NCBI GenBank assembly: GCA_013416455.1
Contig: JACCES010000022.1
Coordinates: 1-49,429, forward strand
Origin: Alcaligenaceae bacterium
GTDB lineage: Bacteria > Pseudomonadota > Gammaproteobacteria > Burkholderiales > Burkholderiaceae_B
Length of the DNA: 49,429 bases
Direction of reading: 5' to 3'
Shown piece after piece: positions 45,760-49,429 of the stretch. Every line of letters begins with the position of its first letter. Within the stretch, counting starts at the first letter, position 1. The notes beneath the pieces are model-generated. The model was not told the origin of the DNA, made no database searches, and saw only the letters and a list, made by a program, of their open reading frames with translations. Position numbers and translations under genes: made by a program.

Positions 45760-46695
45760 TCATCCTTCTGTGGAAGAGCCGCGGGCATCGGGCCCGCTGC
45801 CAATGTCGTTGGGAAGGCCCGCCCCGGGAGCCGGCGCTTGCCCGCCGCTCCCGGAAGACGCCTCGGCCCCCGGAAAAAGATCGCTTCGCCCGGCGCCGCT
45901 CGGGGGGAACAGTTCCGCGCAAGGAGTCTCGGTCAGTGAAAGAAGCATCCGCTGGGGCTGCTCCATGGTCTGGAGGGTTTCCAGGCCGGTCGAATCGGCG
46001 ATGTCGAACGGCCCGACGCGCGTGCGCCGCAACGCGACCAGATGGGCGCCGCAGCCCAGCTGCCTGCCGATGTCCTGCGCCAGCGTGCGGATATAGGTCC
46101 CCTTGCTGCAATCGACCAGCAGACGCGCCTGCATGCCCGGGAGCGCCCCGTCCGCATCCCGCCCGGAAGCATCGGCTCCGGCCATTGGCCCGCCGCCGAA
46201 ATCCAGCAGTTCGAGCCGGTGAATGGTCACTCGGCGCGGTGGACGTTCGAGCTCTATTCCCTGCCGCGCATACTCGTACAAAGGCCTGCCATCGCGCTTC
46301 AGGGCGGAATACATGGGCGGTATCTGCTCGATCTCGCCACGGAACGACGGCAGTACGCCGAGCAGCGATGCCCGCGTCACGCCGGCGAAACCTTCGGGCG
46401 CCCGGGCCACGATATGGCCGGTCAGGTCGCCGCTGTCGGTTTCCTCGCCGAAGCGCAGCGTGGCTTCGTAGCATTTGTCGGCCTCCAGCATCACGCCGCA
46501 GAGCTTGGTCGCGCGGCCGAAGCAGCAGACCAGCAGCCCCGTGGCGAAAGGATCCAGCGTGCCGGTATGCCCCGCCTTGCGCGCATCCAGCGCGCGCTTG
46601 GCGCGTTGCAGCGCATGATTGCTGGACAAGCCTTCGGGTTTATCCAGCAACAAGACACCGTCGAGCAATTGCCCGCGTCGTTTAGTGGCCTGCAT
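45760..46695 (-). CDS. truB: tRNA pseudouridine-55 synthase TruB
   Basis: TruB makes pseudouridine 55 in the T-loop of tRNAs. The 311-aa protein has the catalytic aspartate in GHTGTLDPFATGLL, then YEATLRFGEETDSGD and DCSKGTYIRTLAQDIG. An insertion of about 20 residues (GGGPMAGADASGRDADGALP) interrupts the strand before LLVDCSKGTY. The C-terminal part after LSLTETPCAEL is a Gly/Ser/Pro/Ala-rich tail rather than the usual PUA-like domain, so the end looks degenerate. Catalytic parts are intact. Confidence 0.93.
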   Translation of the reverse strand: MQATKRRGQLLDGVLLLDKPEGLSSNHALQRAKRALDARKAGHTGTLDPFATGLLVCCFGRATKLCGVMLEADKCYEATLRFGEETDSGDLTGHIVARAPEGFAGVTRASLLGVLPSFRGEIEQIPPMYSALKRDGRPLYEYARQGIELERPPRRVTIHRLELLDFGGGPMAGADASGRDADGALPGMQARLLVDCSKGTYIRTLAQDIGRQLGCGAHLVALRRTRVGPFDIADSTGLETLQTMEQPQRMLLSLTETPCAELFPPSGAGRSDLFPGAEASSGSGGQAPAPGAGLPNDIGSGPDARGSSTEG

Positions 46696-46792
46696 GGTTG
46701 GTTCGTCTATTCAAATTCGAGTGCCGGTTCGTCGGGCGGGCCGCCATCCATGGTGGTGGCGGGACGATCGGGAAGGCGGAGGGACCGCTGCG

Positions 46793-47197
46793 TCAGCGGT
46801 CGTCGGGGTCGTCGGGGGGAAGCGGAGCGTCGCCGCGGTCGCTGCGATTGGCTTCGTCGATGAGCCGGGACAGATGAAGCCCGCGCACGATGCCTTCGTC
46901 GTGGATGAAGCGCAGGGTGGGCACGGTATGGATGTGCAGAAGCTTGAACAGCAGGGAATGGAACCAGCCGGCCTTCTCGTTGAGCGCCGCGGCGGCCGCC
47001 GCGGGCTCTGCGCCGAGAACCGTGAAATAGACCTTCGCGTGCGCGTAGTCGGGCGAAAGATCGACGCTGGTGAGCGTGATCAGGCCCGCGCGCGACACGT
47101 CGATCTCGCGCTGGATGATGCTGGCCAGATCCTTCTGGATCTGGTCGGCGAGCCGGGTGTTCCGGCCCGCGTTCTGTCGAGTCTTGTGTCGAGCCAT
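46793..47197 (-). CDS. rbfA: Ribosome-binding factor A
   Basis: RbfA is a cold-shock factor that binds the immature 30S subunit near helix 1 of 16S rRNA. The 134-aa protein has the single KH-like fold, with [16 protein letters not shown] and [15 protein letters not shown] and the closing helix [10 protein letters not shown]. The C-terminus is acidic and proline-rich. It starts nine bases after infB. Confidence 0.95.
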   Translation of the reverse strand: MARHKTRQNAGRNTRLADQIQKDLASIIQREIDVSRAGLITLTSVDLSPDYAHAKVYFTVLGAEPAAAAAALNEKAGWFHSLLFKLLHIHTVPTLRFIHDEGIVRGLHLSRLIDEANRSDRGDAPLPPDDPDDR

Positions 47198-47206
47198 GAT
47201 GCTTGA

Positions 47207-49429
<2,223 letters not shown>

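Overview
The window looks like chromosomal DNA of a GC-rich betaproteobacterium of the order Burkholderiales. The family Alcaligenaceae (Bordetella, Achromobacter, Castellaniella, Pusillimonas relatives) fits best. The reasons are the style of the proteins, the order infB-rbfA-truB-typA, the rpsF-priB-rpsR-rplI-dnaB block, the potFGHI set and the intergenic repeat families. The genus is an inference; no rRNA is present to confirm it. Nearly all of the window is ordinary core genome. No tRNA, rRNA, phage, IS transposase or CRISPR array was seen.

Layout. 1-1955: argA and yggX on the plus strand. 1956-7857: a minus-strand run of the putrescine importer potF-potG-potH-potI, then an ArsC/Spx-like gene, rpiA and phoU. 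7858-8177: intergenic DNA with a tandem GC-rich repeat. 8178-14785: a minus-strand run of alr, an SDR oxidoreductase, radA, a large FtsX/YbbP-type permease and a Kdo-kinase-like gene. 14874-18042: the squalene operon hpnC-hpnD-hpnE, divergent from alr. 18043-18842: an 800-bp convergent gap with a 41-bp tandem repeat and two nested palindromic elements. 18843-23169: alaC-hom-thrC-crcB on the minus strand. 23381-27202: a DUF498 gene, bcp, a PIN-PhoH ATPase gene and a pdxA-family gene on the plus strand. 27203-28611: a small accessory pocket with a leuD remnant and a two-gene DUF4160/DUF2442-HTH module. 28612-31648: rpsF-priB-rpsR-rplI and dnaB. 31811-35966: xseB-ispA-dxs-folE2. 36194-40378: a Rieske oxygenase, an EamA transporter, htpX and a dienelactone hydrolase. 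40446-49429: polA, a LOG-family gene and typA-truB-rbfA-infB, with infB running off the window end.

How the genes work together. Isoprenoid supply (dxs, ispA) and squalene formation (hpnCDE) are both present, but no squalene-hopene cyclase is in the window. Threonine, alanine and arginine synthesis (hom, thrC, alaC, alr, argA) sit beside translation and replication genes (infB, rbfA, truB, rpsF, rpsR, rplI, priB, dnaB, polA). Gene packing is very tight: eleven neighbouring pairs overlap by a four-base ATGA, so translational coupling is probably common.

The most unusual parts are small. They are the DUF4160/DUF2442-HTH pair, whose predicted promoter has a perfect dyad between -35 and -10; a 147-bp element with 17-bp inverted ends that supplies the ispA stop codon; the paired nested palindromes downstream of hpnE; and the polA/LOG divergent pair, whose start codons overlap in one CATG.
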